This document shows, in pieces, positions 26,944-35,416 of a stretch of 61,192 bases of DNA (its first letter is position 1; the number at the start of each line of letters is the position of its first letter). The notes below the pieces were generated by a model, which saw nothing but the letters and a program-made list of their open reading frames with translations, ran no database searches and was not told the origin of the DNA. This DNA is from Cyclobacteriaceae bacterium. GTDB taxonomy: Bacteria; Bacteroidota; Bacteroidia; Cytophagales; Cyclobacteriaceae. The stretch covers positions 1 to 61,192 of the forward strand of contig JAHBTX010000007.1 of the NCBI GenBank assembly GCA_019638395.1, in the 5' to 3' direction. A program made the translations under genes and the position numbers.

Positions 26944-28118
26944 GCTACTAATTTACGGATGACTTGTAACAATGTATCAACTTCTAATTCGGTGTTGTAG
27001 TAATGTGGTGAAATGCGCAAGGCCCACTCTACTTGCTTGGCATCAAAATCAATCAACGCAAAGTTGCGGTAGCCTATGGAAGTATTGATGTTCTGTGCCC
27101 GTAATCCATTTAATATGTCAGGGGCTTTGTGATTACGGATTGAAACCGTAATAATACTGCTCAGGTTTGTGCCTTTATCGAGCAGATTAACACCCGGTAT
27201 TTCCGCAAGTCCGTTCCGGATTTTTGTGCATAAGAATAAATTTCTTTTTTGAATTTCATCTAACCCCAGCGAAATGGCCAATTCGATAGCTGCCCTGCTT
27301 CCCAATACCAACGGATACGGTAGTTCCCAATCTTCAAACCTACGCGCATCCATGCGTGGTGCATATTCATCGGGTTGTATCCATTCGGCACCGCGTAAGT
27401 CAATAAACAACGGTTCGAGTTTTCGTTGAACTACTTTATCGGATACAAATAAAAAGCCTGCACCTCGCGGTCCGCGTAAAAACTTTCGCAGCGTTGCAGT
27501 AAAGAAGTCGCACTTTATTTTTTGTATATCAACCGGAATTTGTCCGGCCGATTGGCAGCCATCCACCAGGTAATAAATATCACGCTTAGCACAAAGCTCG
27601 CCTACAAGCTCAACGGGTTGAATCAATCCGGTATTGCTGGGCACATGTGTAAGCGAAACAAGTTTGGGATGATGTTGATCCATCAACCGTTTCATGTCGT
27701 CCACATCCACACCGCCTTCAGGCAGACTGGCAGCACGGATAATTTTTATTCCAAATCTTTTCTGCAGCGATAAGAATGCAAGTTGGTTGGAGATGTAATC
27801 TTCATTGGCCAACAAAATGGAATCCCCTGCCTGAAATGGAATACATGACAATGCCCGTGCAAATGAATTGGTAGCGCTGGAGGTAAAGGCTATGTTGGTG
27901 GCTTTACAATTGAGAAGTTGGGCTGTTGATTCATAAAAACCGTTTATCTCAGTTGCTTTCAGATCAGCTGCTTCGTAGCCACCGGTTGTTGCTTCCAATT
28001 GCAAGTGTTGGGTTATTGCATCTAATACCTGATTTGGTGGTAATGATGCTCCGGCATTGTTGAAATGAATTTTATGGTTGCAACCGGGAGTTTGTTCTCG
28101 AAGGGTTTCGATGTTCAC
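26940..28118 (-). CDS. Aminotransferase class V-fold PLP enzyme
   Basis: The 392-residue product shows the class V pattern: IHFNNAGASLPP at the start, the phosphate-binding TSSATNSFARAL, the cofactor aspartate in YLVDGCQSAGQIPVD and the lysine K212 in TLRKFLRGPRGAGFLF. Relatives include cysteine desulfurases, isopenicillin-N epimerase-like and kynureninase-like enzymes. The usual cysteine-desulfurase active-site loop with Cys is not evident, so desulfurase activity is doubtful. Substrate unknown. It is first in a two-gene unit with the membrane protein. Confidence 0.85.
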   Translation of the reverse strand: MNIETLREQTPGCNHKIHFNNAGASLPPNQVLDAITQHLQLEATTGGYEAADLKATEINGFYESTAQLLNCKATNIAFTSSATNSFARALSCIPFQAGDSILLANEDYISNQLAFLSLQKRFGIKIIRAASLPEGGVDVDDMKRLMDQHHPKLVSLTHVPSNTGLIQPVELVGELCAKRDIYYLVDGCQSAGQIPVDIQKIKCDFFTATLRKFLRGPRGAGFLFVSDKVVQRKLEPLFIDLRGAEWIQPDEYAPRMDARRFEDWELPYPLVLGSRAAIELAISLGLDEIQKRNLFLCTKIRNGLAEIPGVNLLDKGTNLSSIITVSIRNHKAPDILNGLRAQNINTSIGYRNFALIDFDAKQVEWALRISPHYYNTELEVDTLLQVIRKLVA

Positions 28119-28200
28119 GTTTATGTTCGATTGAAATTAGTAGTAATCGGTGGTCAGTAATCAGTTAAAGTCAAAACAAGAATCTTCAGATCAATTTGAA

Positions 28201-30588
28201 TTAATTGTTAGGCTTAAGTATCAATTTTCTTTCACCGGCTTCAATCTCTTTTTTGTTCATCAGCATCTTTCTGAATTTACCGGTAGCAAACATTTCGGCT
28301 TGGTCGCCATAGTGTGCGCTCATTACATTACCCGATTGTCCGGATGGTGAAACCGTAACACCATTTTCCGCATCGGCAAAGTCGGTAATCTTGCGCAGGG
28401 CGGGGCCACCATCTACATGGAAATAACCAGTGGTATCTAAACTAAAATGGAGGTTGTTGAGTACTTCACTTCCGCCTGGCACTTCATACGGACCAACATT
28501 GAAGAAACTTCGCAGAGGCTTTACTGCATTAAAGGCATGTTTGTGTGTAAGCGTATGAATTTTCCCCCATTTCCAATCAGCAGGATTTTCGCCACACGTA
28601 GCATTAAGTAGCGCAAGTGTTTTAGTGGCAGCTTTACTAATAATTTCAGCGCGGGTTTCTTTTGCTTCGGTACCTTTTACATCCCACCAGGGTGAATTTG
28701 CATTGGCAATAAAATGTTCGTAGGTATTCTTTAAAACAGAAGTAGCTGCAATGGCTTCGAAAGCTTCGTGTGTAATTTCATCGGCCATAGCCAGCCGCAT
28801 GGTATACGCAAGTAGATTATAATAAATGGCCGGAGCTGTAAGATTTGTTTCGTGTTGTCCATTCCAGCTTTCTAATTGAGTTGTAAGTTCATTGAACTCT
28901 GCTTGATTAAGTTCTTTTAGGATAGCAGCAAACTGATGCGCGATATCGGCATGCATGTGCGAGGTAACATCCAATATGGTTGTCTTCACTTCATCTACGG
29001 TCCATTTTTTATTTTCTTTCACCAACTCTTCAATGCGCCCTGCGCGACTGCGTGGATAATAATAGCCTGGATAAAGTACTCCGTCCACACTATCGGGTTG
29101 ATTGTTGGCCGAATACACATAACCCCACGGTGGATTTACCGAATGTGGGTTTTTAGAAAAATCATAAAAGCCCTGATACTCATCATTGCCACTGGCACCA
29201 TCCAGGAAAAATTTTGAAACCACATGTGCAGGGCGGATGGGAAGTTTGGCTACTGCCCACCACGCGATGTTACCGTGTGCATCGGCATACATCAGGTTTA
29301 AACCTGGGGCAGAAAAAAGCGAGGCTGCTTTTTCTACATCAGCAAAATTTTGCGAGTGATTAAGTTGGTAAGCAGCCTGCAAGGCATAATTGGTTTCGTG
29401 GTTAAGAAGCCACCACAATGAAACGGGTTTCGCATCATCTATAAAATCAAGAATACCACTAATCACGCGTCCATGTGGTGAAACAGGAATAGTAAGTTCA
29501 ACAGCTACATCGTCTTTAACTTTGATTATTTCTTTGCGCCATTGCAAGTCAACCCATTCGCCTTTGTATTTCACCTGATTGCTGTCGTTGGTTTCTTCAT
29601 AAAAGAAATCGGTATCATCATTTTCAAACATGGTTAATCCCCAACCAGCAAAATGATTTTGACCTAACAACCCAAACGGAATGCCGGCTATGTGGTGGCC
29701 GTAAAATTTATAGCCCGGATACTCCAGGTGGGCTTCGTACCAAACTGCGGGTTGCGCAAAACCAATGTGTGTATCGTTGGAGAGAATAGGCATTCCAGAA
29801 GCAGTGCGATCTCCGGCAATTGCCCAACCGTTGCTGCCTTGCCAAAGCGGAACCGGAATTTTATTTAAGGCTTCATCAAAAAATGCGATCAGTGAATCGG
29901 TTGACTTTATTTTTCCTTCGCCATCAAAATTCTGAATACGAACTGCGTTGGCCGGAGTTTGCACGGCAAGGTCTTTCAGGTATTCACTACCCAATTCATT
30001 TTTTATTTTTTCCAGAACCGGATCAGCCCGCAAGCCTTCGGCAAAGCCAAACGACATAAAGCCAACTGCGAGATAGATGTCTTTGGGTTCAAACTCGGTT
30101 TTAGGAATTCCGATAATCGAAAACTCAAGTGGCGTTTGACCAGTGCGCACAAACTCATTGATTCCTTTTTGATAAGCGAGTGCCGCGCGCTGAAAGCCCG
30201 GTGTATCGGTCTGTAAAAATTGTTGTGCATGTTTTTCTGCAAATTCATTAATGCCCAGCGCTCGAAACAGTTTATCTACTTTAATCAGGTCTTTGCCTAG
30301 AACTTCCGATAAGCGGCCGCTGGCCGCGCGCCTGATCATCTCCATCTGAAACAACCGATCTTGTGCATGTACATAACCTAAAGCGAAGTACGCATCCGTT
30401 TCGTTTTGTGCGTAAATGTGTGGCACACCGTAGTCATCATAATGTACGGTTACGGGTTCCTGTAATCCTGCAAGCGTAAGTTCACCCGAATAGGTTGGTT
30501 TGGTGGTTTGCAGATAGAGGTAGAGGCCGGCAACTACAACGAGTATTAAAATAATCAGGCCAACAAGAATGCGTTTGATGATTTTCAT
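28201..30588 (-). CDS. Penicillin acylase family N-terminal-nucleophile hydrolase
   Basis: The 795-residue product has an N-terminal membrane anchor or signal (residues 5-27), an alpha-chain region (YDDYGVPHIYAQNETDAYFALGY), a linker and the autocatalytic cleavage point before Ser252 in WQGSNGWAIAG, the future N-terminal nucleophile. Beta-chain motifs follow (ILSNDTHIGF, AWYEAHLEYPG-like, GGPALRKITDF and QSGNVMSAHYGDQ near the end). Family members hydrolyse amides such as penicillins or acyl-homoserine lactones in the periplasm. Quorum quenching or antibiotic resistance is possible but not indicated by sequence. Divergent from the VanX-like gene. Confidence 0.9.
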   Translation of the reverse strand: MKIIKRILVGLIILILVVVAGLYLYLQTTKPTYSGELTLAGLQEPVTVHYDDYGVPHIYAQNETDAYFALGYVHAQDRLFQMEMIRRAASGRLSEVLGKDLIKVDKLFRALGINEFAEKHAQQFLQTDTPGFQRAALAYQKGINEFVRTGQTPLEFSIIGIPKTEFEPKDIYLAVGFMSFGFAEGLRADPVLEKIKNELGSEYLKDLAVQTPANAVRIQNFDGEGKIKSTDSLIAFFDEALNKIPVPLWQGSNGWAIAGDRTASGMPILSNDTHIGFAQPAVWYEAHLEYPGYKFYGHHIAGIPFGLLGQNHFAGWGLTMFENDDTDFFYEETNDSNQVKYKGEWVDLQWRKEIIKVKDDVAVELTIPVSPHGRVISGILDFIDDAKPVSLWWLLNHETNYALQAAYQLNHSQNFADVEKAASLFSAPGLNLMYADAHGNIAWWAVAKLPIRPAHVVSKFFLDGASGNDEYQGFYDFSKNPHSVNPPWGYVYSANNQPDSVDGVLYPGYYYPRSRAGRIEELVKENKKWTVDEVKTTILDVTSHMHADIAHQFAAILKELNQAEFNELTTQLESWNGQHETNLTAPAIYYNLLAYTMRLAMADEITHEAFEAIAATSVLKNTYEHFIANANSPWWDVKGTEAKETRAEIISKAATKTLALLNATCGENPADWKWGKIHTLTHKHAFNAVKPLRSFFNVGPYEVPGGSEVLNNLHFSLDTTGYFHVDGGPALRKITDFADAENGVTVSPSGQSGNVMSAHYGDQAEMFATGKFRKMLMNKKEIEAGERKLILKPNN

Positions 30589-30630
30589 AGGTAGATAGAA
30601 TGATGAAAGTTAGCTATTCTCTTTGCCTTC

Positions 30631-30690
30631 TCAGTGTCTGTGGTTAGAAATTTTTACCACAGAGTTTACGGAGATTTATACGGAGAGAAA
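30631..30690. repeat. ACCACAGAG-type intergenic repeat
   Basis: TCTGTGGT (30637-30644) and ACCACAGA (30656-30663) form an 8-bp inverted repeat, followed by two ACGGAG words (30668 and 30680). This wording is common in intergenic repeats of many bacterial genomes. It gives a spurious 30-codon N-terminal extension to the VanX-like frame. Confidence 0.5.
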
Positions 30691-30712
30691 TTTTACAACT
30701 ATCTTTAGATTT

Positions 30713-31381
30713 ATGAAATGTTTGATTCTTTTACTTTTCCCAATCGCGCTTCTTGCCCAAAACAAATACGGTGTTACACCAACCAGGCTTGAAGCCTACA
30801 AACAAAGTGTGAAGGCTAACCCCGATAATGAGCTTGTGAACCTGGCTACTCATATTCCGGGCGTTGTGCTGGACATTCGTTACGCCACCACTAATAATTT
30901 TACGGGCGAAAAAATTTATAACCTGCCGCGCGCCTATGCCCGCAAGCCGGTGGCAGAAGCTTTGAAAAAAATCCAGGCCGAACTAAAACCAAAAGGGCTC
31001 GGATTAAAAATCTTTGATGGCTACCGGCCGTACTCAGCCACGGTTAAGTTTTACGAAGTATATGGCGACACCACGTATGTGGCTTCACCGTACAAAGGCT
31101 CGCGGCATAACCGCGGCTGTGCGCTTGATTTAACGTTGATCAATTTAAAAACTGGAAAGGAATTGCCCATGCCAACCGAATGGGATTCCTTTAAAAAGGA
31201 AGCATGGCCCAGTACTCCTGTGGCCGATCCAACCATCCGGGCTAACCGCAAGTTGTTGATTGATGTCATGGAAAAGCATGGCTTTAAAGTAAACAGTTCG
31301 GAATGGTGGCATTTTGATTTTGTGGGTTGGCAGAAATATGCGGTGATGGATATTGATTTTGAGGAGTTGGAAAATGATTAG
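30713..31381 (+). CDS. D-Ala-D-Ala dipeptidase, VanX-like M15D peptidase
   Basis: With the ATG at 30713 the product is 222 residues and starts with a proper signal peptide (LILLLFPIALLAQ); the longer frame from 30623 only adds translated repeat DNA. The zinc site of the VanX family is complete: SRHNRGCALDLTL supplies His and Asp, and EWWHFDF supplies the catalytic Glu and third His ligand, with the DGYRPYSA arginine upstream. It would trim D-Ala-D-Ala or related dipeptides in the periplasm, probably cell-wall recycling rather than vancomycin resistance, since no vanHA genes are near. A TATCTTTA -7 word lies at about 30700. Confidence 0.9.
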   Translation: MKCLILLLFPIALLAQNKYGVTPTRLEAYKQSVKANPDNELVNLATHIPGVVLDIRYATTNNFTGEKIYNLPRAYARKPVAEALKKIQAELKPKGLGLKIFDGYRPYSATVKFYEVYGDTTYVASPYKGSRHNRGCALDLTLINLKTGKELPMPTEWDSFKKEAWPSTPVADPTIRANRKLLIDVMEKHGFKVNSSEWWHFDFVGWQKYAVMDIDFEELEND

Positions 31382-31390
31382 ATTTGGGTT

Positions 31391-31612
31391 ATGGATTACA
31401 GAGACTATATAGAGATCAATCCAAGCATTCGCTTCGGAAAGCCGTGCATTAAAGGAACACGTATTTCGGTTTATGATGTACTGGGTTGGCTTGCTTCGGG
31501 GATGTCAATCGATGAAGTAATTTCTGACTTTCCACAGTTAACACGCGATCAGATTTTAGCTTGTCTGGCGTTTTCAGCAGATAAGGAGAGAAAAGCAAAA
31601 GTAGTAGTATGA
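31391..31612 (+). CDS. DUF433 protein, antitoxin partner
   Basis: The 73-residue product is a DUF433 domain: INPSIRFGKPCIKGTRISVYDVLGWLASGMS followed by DEVISDFPQLTRDQILACLAFSA, a winged/helix-turn-helix DNA-binding fold. DUF433 proteins are commonly paired with DUF5615 PIN-like proteins as type II toxin-antitoxin modules, and the partner follows here with a 4-bp ATGA overlap. It starts 9 bp after the dipeptidase gene, so readthrough transcription from that gene is likely. Confidence 0.9.
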   Translation: MDYRDYIEINPSIRFGKPCIKGTRISVYDVLGWLASGMSIDEVISDFPQLTRDQILACLAFSADKERKAKVVV

Positions 31613-31938
31613 AATTACTGCTGGATGAAAATGTTTCATTTAGAATTTTGAATTCGTTGTTATCCATTTTTCCCGAAAGCGCTCATGTAAGTAAAGATGG
31701 TTCGATAAAATCGGATGTGGAGATTTTTCAGTATGCTAAACGGAATGGCTTTACGATACTCACATTTGATGAGGATTTTTATGATCTTCAACTCATCAAA
31801 GGGTTTCCACCTAAAATAATCTGGCTTAGGGTTGGGAATATTAGTAATCTAAATCTTTTAAATAAAATAATCTCGAAGAAAGCGGAGATTGAGGCGTTTG
31901 AGATTAATTCAGAAGTTGGTATTCTGGAAATATATTAA
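31609..31938 (+). CDS. DUF5615 PIN-like protein, putative toxin
   Basis: The 109-residue product fits the DUF5615 (Mut7-C/PIN-like) fold: KLLLDENVSFRILNSL with the first acidic pair, then KSDVEIFQYAKRNGFTILTFDEDFYDL with the second acidic cluster, then IIWLRVGN. It is probably a ribonuclease toxin restrained by the upstream DUF433 protein; toxicity is inferred from family context. A secreted-protein gene follows immediately. Confidence 0.88.
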   Translation: MKLLLDENVSFRILNSLLSIFPESAHVSKDGSIKSDVEIFQYAKRNGFTILTFDEDFYDLQLIKGFPPKIIWLRVGNISNLNLLNKIISKKAEIEAFEINSEVGILEIY

Positions 31939-31942
31939 TCGT

Positions 31943-32767
31943 ATGAAGTTTTTTGTATTTGCCCTTTTGCTGATCAACCTCCAGGCTTTCGCTCAGCCCA
32001 AACCGCTATTTAAAATTATTAGTTGTAGTGAGGGTGTTATGGTGGATGACGAACTAGTTAATCCTGGTGATATTATCTATTCCAACTCAAATAAAATTGA
32101 TATCCCGCAAACAGGTTACTTAGGAATTTTAAGCGTTGAAGGCTATCCTCATTTATTAACGAAGAAAGCGAGAGTAGCTGTCGTTGATGAACGGATTAGG
32201 GTAATTACAGAAAATGAAAGAACAGGTGTTGGATCCATCCATAGACCCATTCCAAACCCATTTAAGCTTGTTGGTGCGTTAACTAATGAGTTCAACGAAG
32301 TCTATGGGGATTCAATCTTAATTGCGTTTAAATGTCATTACAATGATTCTCCTCCGTTTAAAATTACGTTTGTTAATATGTTTGATGAAATTGTAGATGA
32401 ATATGAGGTTAACCAAACATGGAAAGTATTTTCAACGAATGCCTTGTTTAGGAAAGAGACTGCATTGATATGTCAAGTAAGTACGGAGGAAAGAACCGGT
32501 CACATAGAGTTATTTCCTCCTATTAAAAAAGTGCGACCTGCACTTAAAAAAAGAATAGATTTTGATATTCAAAGACTAGGTGGACCAGGTAAAGATCCGG
32601 CCTCGTTACTTGCTCTTTATGAGATCAATAGATTAACCCTTGATCATATTTTCCAATTCTACAAAACAGAGGCATCAAATGAGAGACTAAACCTTGATGA
32701 ATTTTTAGCTGCTTATCTTGCACGCACAAGGGAAAAATATCGTCTTGAAGAATACATGACTAAATAA
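31943..32767 (+). CDS. Secreted protein of unknown function
   Basis: The ATG at 31943 gives 274 residues starting with a signal peptide (FFVFALLLINLQAFAQ); an upstream in-frame ATG inside the toxin gene would bury it. The mature chain begins with a small beta-rich part (FKIISCSEGVMVDDELVNPGD, TGYLGILSVEGYPHLL) and ends with a charged helical tail. I do not recognise the family. It lies 4 bp after the DUF5615 gene and is probably co-transcribed. Confidence 0.8.
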   Translation: MKFFVFALLLINLQAFAQPKPLFKIISCSEGVMVDDELVNPGDIIYSNSNKIDIPQTGYLGILSVEGYPHLLTKKARVAVVDERIRVITENERTGVGSIHRPIPNPFKLVGALTNEFNEVYGDSILIAFKCHYNDSPPFKITFVNMFDEIVDEYEVNQTWKVFSTNALFRKETALICQVSTEERTGHIELFPPIKKVRPALKKRIDFDIQRLGGPGKDPASLLALYEINRLTLDHIFQFYKTEASNERLNLDEFLAAYLARTREKYRLEEYMTK

Positions 32768-32797
32768 TTTTTGTTGACTTAAATCAGATTACGCACT

Positions 32798-33868
32798 ATG
32801 GACAAACAAAGCAAAAAATTCCTGTTCGATTATTTAAACAATGCTTCGCCCACTGGTTTTGAACAAGCCGGGCAGCAAATCTGGCTCGATTACATTAAGC
32901 CCTATACCAACGATTACATGGTAGATGTGTATGGCACTGCTGTGGGCGTTATCAATCCCAAAGGCCAATACAAAGTAGTGATTGAAGCGCATGCCGATGA
33001 AATTTCGTGGTTTGTAAATTACATAACCGAAGAAGGTTACATCTACGTACGCAGAAACGGTGGTTCCGATCATCAGATTGCACCGAGTATGCGCGTGAAT
33101 ATTTATGGCGATAAAGGAATTGTAAAAGGTGTGTTCGGCTGGCCCGCCATCCATGTGCGCGATGCCGGCAAAGAAGAAGCACCCTCTTTAAAAAATATCT
33201 TCATTGACATTGGTGCTGAATCGAAAAAAGAAGTGGAGGCAATGGGTGTGCACGTGGGTTCTGTTGCCGTGTTTGAAGATGAGTTGATTGAGCTAAATAA
33301 AAATTATTTAACCGGTCGCGCGTTGGATAACCGCATGGGTGGTTTTATGATTGCCGAAGTAGCCCGCAGACTGAGTGAAAACAAAAAGAAACTTCCGTTC
33401 TGTTTGTACGTGGTGAATGCTGTGCAAGAAGAAATTGGTTTACGCGGTGCGGAAATGATTTCGCGCAGATTAAAGCCAGACCTGGCTATCTGTACCGATG
33501 TAACACACGATACGCAATCGCCTATGTATAACAAAAAGGAGAGTGGCAATTTGAAATGCGGACTCGGGCCGGTGTTGTGTTATGGCCCTGCGGTGCAGAA
33601 CAATGTGTTGAAAATGATTATTGATGTGGCACAGAAGAAGAAGATTCCATTCCAGCGGCAGGCAGTTTCACGCTCAACCGGAACGGATACCGATTCCTTT
33701 GCCTACTCAGCCGAAGGCGTAGCCTCAGCATTGATATCACTTCCTCTTAAGTACATGCACACTACTGTGGAAACAGTGCACAAGGAAGACGTAGAAAATG
33801 TAATCAACCTGATTTACGAAACGTTACTGCAAGTTAAGCCGGGTCAGGATTTCAGATACCTGAAATAG
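32798..33868 (+). CDS. M42 family metallopeptidase
   Basis: The 356-residue product is a dinuclear zinc aminopeptidase of the M42 (glutamyl aminopeptidase/tetrahedral) family. Visible metal and catalytic residues are the His in EAHADEISW, Asp in GRALDNRMGG, the two Glu in AVQEEIGLRG, Asp in ICTDVTHDT and the last His in PLKYMHTTVETV. Family members form cytoplasmic 12-mers that degrade peptides. Start and length are normal. Probably monocistronic; an inverted repeat follows its stop. Confidence 0.93.
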   Translation: MDKQSKKFLFDYLNNASPTGFEQAGQQIWLDYIKPYTNDYMVDVYGTAVGVINPKGQYKVVIEAHADEISWFVNYITEEGYIYVRRNGGSDHQIAPSMRVNIYGDKGIVKGVFGWPAIHVRDAGKEEAPSLKNIFIDIGAESKKEVEAMGVHVGSVAVFEDELIELNKNYLTGRALDNRMGGFMIAEVARRLSENKKKLPFCLYVVNAVQEEIGLRGAEMISRRLKPDLAICTDVTHDTQSPMYNKKESGNLKCGLGPVLCYGPAVQNNVLKMIIDVAQKKKIPFQRQAVSRSTGTDTDSFAYSAEGVASALISLPLKYMHTTVETVHKEDVENVINLIYETLLQVKPGQDFRYLK

Positions 33869-33875
33869 TCTATGT

Positions 33876-33915
33876 TTAATAGTCCATGCTAATTTGTGTG
33901 GCTATGGACTATTAA
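33876..33915. repeat. 12-bp inverted repeat between the M42 and BtuF-like genes
   Basis: TTAATAGTCCAT (33876-33887) and ATGGACTATTAA (33904-33915) are exact inverted copies separated by 16 nt. The right arm overlaps a promoter-like pair (TTTG at 33893, TAACTTTA at 33913-33920, 16 bp apart) of the next gene. It could be an operator or a rho-independent-like hairpin lacking a T run. Confidence 0.55.
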
Positions 33916-33939
33916 CTTTATACCATCGACTATTTTCAC

Positions 33940-34707
33940 ATGGAGTTTACCGATCAACTTGGCAGAATTGTTAACCTTCCGCTTCCGCCCCAGCGAATTG
34001 TTTCACTTGTTCCCTCCCAAACAGAATTACTTTTTGAACTTGGCTTAACCGACAGACTAATTGGCGTAACCAAATTTTGTGTGCATCCCGCGGAAGCGTT
34101 AAAAACAAAAACCATTGTAGGTGGAACTAAAAATTTTTGGTTTGATATAATTGATCAACTGAAGCCTGATTTGATTATTGGTAATAAAGAAGAAAACTAT
34201 GAAGCCGGCATTCGTTACCTCGAAACCCGATACCCGGTGTGGATGAGTGATGTCAACGATTTAGAAAGCGCACTTGAAATGATACAATTCATTTCGGTTA
34301 TCACTCAGGTTCAGGATAAGGGGCAGCATCTGGTTGATAAAATACGGGTAGCCTTTAAGGCCTTGCCACTTTTTCCAACTGTGCATGTGCTCTACCTGAT
34401 TTGGTATCCGTGGATGGCAGTTGGCTGCAATACCTTTATCCACAGTATGTTGATACGATTAGGCCTCACAAATGTGATTAATCAAAGTCGTTATCCGGAA
34501 CTATCGGGTACAACCATTCAACAATTAAACCCGGATTTGATATTATTACCTTCCGAGCCATTTCCCTTTAAAGAAACGCATAAGGCTGAATTACAAAAGC
34601 TGCTACCCAAAGCAAGGATACTGCCGGTGGATGGGGAAATGTTTTCGTGGTATGGCAGCCGCATGTTGCAAGCTGTTGATTATTTTAAAACATTACCTTT
34701 CAAGTAA
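33940..34707 (+). CDS. BtuF-like helical-backbone metal/cobalamin-binding protein, no signal peptide
   Basis: The 255-residue product follows the class III substrate-binding fold: N-terminal lobe with QRIVSLVPSQTELLFELGL and DRLIGVTKFCVHP, a joining helix near 105-135, and a second lobe with WYPWMAVGCNTFIHSML and LNPDLILLPSEPFPF. BtuF/FhuD relatives bind cobalamin or iron chelates in the periplasm. Here the chain begins MEFTDQLGRIV with no signal peptide or lipobox and no upstream in-frame start giving one, so it may be cytoplasmic or exported otherwise. No ABC permease or ATPase is adjacent. Confidence 0.85.
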   Translation: MEFTDQLGRIVNLPLPPQRIVSLVPSQTELLFELGLTDRLIGVTKFCVHPAEALKTKTIVGGTKNFWFDIIDQLKPDLIIGNKEENYEAGIRYLETRYPVWMSDVNDLESALEMIQFISVITQVQDKGQHLVDKIRVAFKALPLFPTVHVLYLIWYPWMAVGCNTFIHSMLIRLGLTNVINQSRYPELSGTTIQQLNPDLILLPSEPFPFKETHKAELQKLLPKARILPVDGEMFSWYGSRMLQAVDYFKTLPFK

Positions 34708-34910
34708 TCCAGTCTTAGGCTAAAAAATATTATCTCAACACCAATAAAGTTTGGCCTTAAGTTATAACCACCAAACATCTGCCTGCGGTACCTTATCGAT
34801 CCATATTGCAGAATAACCAATTGTTGGTTAAGCTTATCGTTTCTTTGTTCAATACTCAAAAAACGGGTTTTTAAATCTTCCTGTCGCTTTGTTTCTTCGC
34901 GAACAAAATT
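34680..34910 (-). pseudogene. Start-less open frame, possible gene fragment
   Basis: On the minus strand of the 221-bp gap before the 34929 lipoprotein, a frame of 76 codons is open up to an in-frame TAA at 34911 and has no ATG or GTG. It reads like protein: a charged coiled-coil-like start (VREETKRQEDLKTRFLSIEQ) then RRQMFGGYNLRPNFIGVEI. Its stop lies inside the 3' end of the BtuF-like gene. It could be the end of a deleted gene. The family is unrecognised and chance is possible. The same gap holds the small palindrome AACCAATTGTTGGTT (34815-34829). Confidence 0.35.
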
Positions 34911-34928
34911 TTAAAGCCTAACATTTTT

Positions 34929-35387
34929 ATGAAAAAAACCATTTACCTGATTGTAGCCGTAGCTACTGTTTTTTTTACTGGTTGTCAAAACGAGAACAGC
35001 GTTAACCCCCGCCCTACCGAAGAGATTGTAAGCACCGTAACCATTACAGGCCGTGTACGTGCCGAGTTGGTTACCACAAACGCAGTGCTTGAAAATGCCC
35101 CCGATGGATTGAAGATCATAGCCGAAATTTCAACCCGTGATTTAGTTCAAAACCCAAGTGGGTCTATTACTTATCCAAATAAGTATTATGAAACAACACT
35201 TAGCAATGGTCAGTATTCAATAAATGTGGAGGCTGGTCCTTTCGGATCAACTGTAAAACTTTACTTTCCGGATTTCCGGGCCGATGTACAAACTGCTACG
35301 AATCCGGTTTCTACTGTATTCCCCGGCTCAACCCGAACCGATTTTGTTGTAAAGGGTGTGGGTGCAATTGTTGATTTCAATTATTAA
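34929..35387 (+). CDS. Small lipoprotein with beta-sandwich
   Basis: The 152-residue product has a lipobox FTGC (Cys19) followed by an Asn/Pro-rich linker. The remainder (about 38-150) is a single beta-sandwich resembling a carboxypeptidase-regulatory-like domain (TITGRVRAELVTTNAV, YYETTLSNGQYSINV, PFGSTVKLYF). It lies 29 bp upstream of an outer-membrane beta-barrel gene and both end at one terminator, so they are likely an outer-membrane pair. Function unknown. Confidence 0.82.
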   Translation: MKKTIYLIVAVATVFFTGCQNENSVNPRPTEEIVSTVTITGRVRAELVTTNAVLENAPDGLKIIAEISTRDLVQNPSGSITYPNKYYETTLSNGQYSINVEAGPFGSTVKLYFPDFRADVQTATNPVSTVFPGSTRTDFVVKGVGAIVDFNY

Positions 35388-35416
35388 AACCGAGTTTTAT
35401 CTTAAAATTTTATTTA

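Noticed and set aside
30623-30712. N-terminal extension of the VanX-like gene
   Set aside because: These 30 codons translate an intergenic repeat and would hide a good signal peptide that begins at the ATG at 30713.
30713-31381. A vancomycin-resistance locus
   Set aside because: No vanH, vanA or vanRS genes; a lone VanX-like dipeptidase is normal for cell-wall turnover.
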